A model generated the notes under the pieces. It made no database searches. It worked only from the letters and a program-made list of their open reading frames with translations, and was not told where the DNA came from. Below are positions 19,947 to 20,652 of a stretch of DNA of 20,652 nucleotides, in pieces. The position numbers were made by a program, and so were the translations under genes. This DNA comes from Magicicada cassinii. Lineage: Eukaryota; Arthropoda; Insecta; Hemiptera; Cicadidae. The stretch's first letter is position 1. Each line of letters opens with the position of its first letter. Where the stretch lies: contig JAOXNS010433146.1 of NCBI GenBank assembly GCA_028571305.1, positions 1-20,652 of the forward strand, given 5' to 3'.

Positions 19947-20652
19947 AGATAAATAATTAATTTACAAAAAAATGTAGTTAAGTTTACATTGTTAAAAATT
20001 AAAAAGTAATAATAATAATTTATAACTATTTTACACATAATTGTAATTTTAAGAATGTCTGATCAAAAGTAAAGAATGGCAATGAAATTATAACTGTGAT
20101 GCAACTTTGATGCAAACTGGAGTATACGTAACGCACTTGCATACAATCGCAAACAATGTCTCCAAAAGAAGATTCCTAATTTTTAGTTTTACTATCCTTG
20201 AATATGGGTTTTAATTATTCTTCTCTACCACTGCGTATTATGTTGTTGGTTAACGGGCAGGGGTTGACACAAACACATAGTCTTCCTTATTAGGCCTATG
20301 TGTATGTATAAACCCAGTGGTAGACATGATATAATGTAGTTTCGGAGGCTAAATAAGGTAAACAAAAGTTAACATTCCATCACCAGATAAAAATTGAAAG
20401 TTATATAAATCATTTTTCACTTGATACTCCTCAACCAACATGGTATCTTCCTAATGGAGCCAAATGCTAACTAACAGTAACAGCTATACGTATACTGACA
20501 ATGTGTCGAAGGACGTAACGGGTAGTTAGATATTAGCGAAAGACAGTATTGCGCTTTGTGTGATGTCACCGTTAGGTAGGGTAACCTGTGGTAAAGGTGC
20601 GCAAATTCTACGTTATGGATATTTTCCAAGTCAATTTGAAATACTTATTAAT
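19947..20652. other. Intergenic, no feature recognised
   Basis: AT-rich up to about 20200, then somewhat GC-richer. The only structure noted is a small hairpin near 20274-20302 (CACATAG ... CTATGTG). The 3' untranslated region of the LINE could extend into this stretch, but no tail or target duplication is visible. Confidence 0.45.

Overview
The window is AT-rich eukaryotic nuclear DNA from an arthropod, most likely an insect with a fairly large genome. The evidence is a multi-exon gene with GT-AG introns (one over 8 kb), insect-type EF-hand protein sequence, microsatellites and decayed transposable elements. There is no bacterial gene layout and no CRISPR array. Almost none of the longer ATG-initiated open frames is coding; the real gene lies in four short exons.

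The only host gene I can name is the 3' end of calbindin-32 (Cbp53E, the insect relative of calbindin/calretinin), on the + strand. Its coding exons are 645-690 (linker between EF-hands 4 and 5), 9039-9095 and 10357-10428 (together EF-hand 5), and 10900-11049 (EF-hand 6, C-terminus, stop). The introns are 8348, 1261 and 471 nt. Exons for EF-hands 1-4 should lie upstream of the window. A 3'UTR follows, with a candidate AATAAA about 440 nt after the stop.

The 8.3-kb intron carries a previously unlabelled insertion at 2516-3722: a 1.2-kb non-autonomous DNA transposon with imperfect terminal inverted repeats and a TTA target-site duplication. It also holds small hairpins, a CT-rich tract, a GA/TG-rich island, a cluster of TCACCT words and a 35-nt poly-T run. 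The 1261-nt intron holds a nearly perfect 40-nt palindrome.

Downstream of the gene (about 12-20.6 kb) the DNA looks intergenic. In order it contains: a possible decayed tRNA-derived SINE near 12.15 kb; a long foldback of about 130 bp at 13972-14103; an (AC)19 microsatellite; a TATA/Inr-like signal ahead of a 33-codon frame at 15.4 kb; a 53-bp direct repeat at 15.7/15.84 kb; an unassigned minus-strand open frame at 17.35-17.56 kb; a pentamer repeat with an adjoining hairpin at 18.7 kb; and a clearly decayed LINE reverse-transcriptase C-terminal fragment at 19.37-19.95 kb. A second foldback sits at the very left end (4-84).

The most novel-looking items are the TTA-flanked transposon and the two foldbacks. 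I see no operon-like or defence-like multi-gene system. All assignments rest on reading the sequence; no database search was run.
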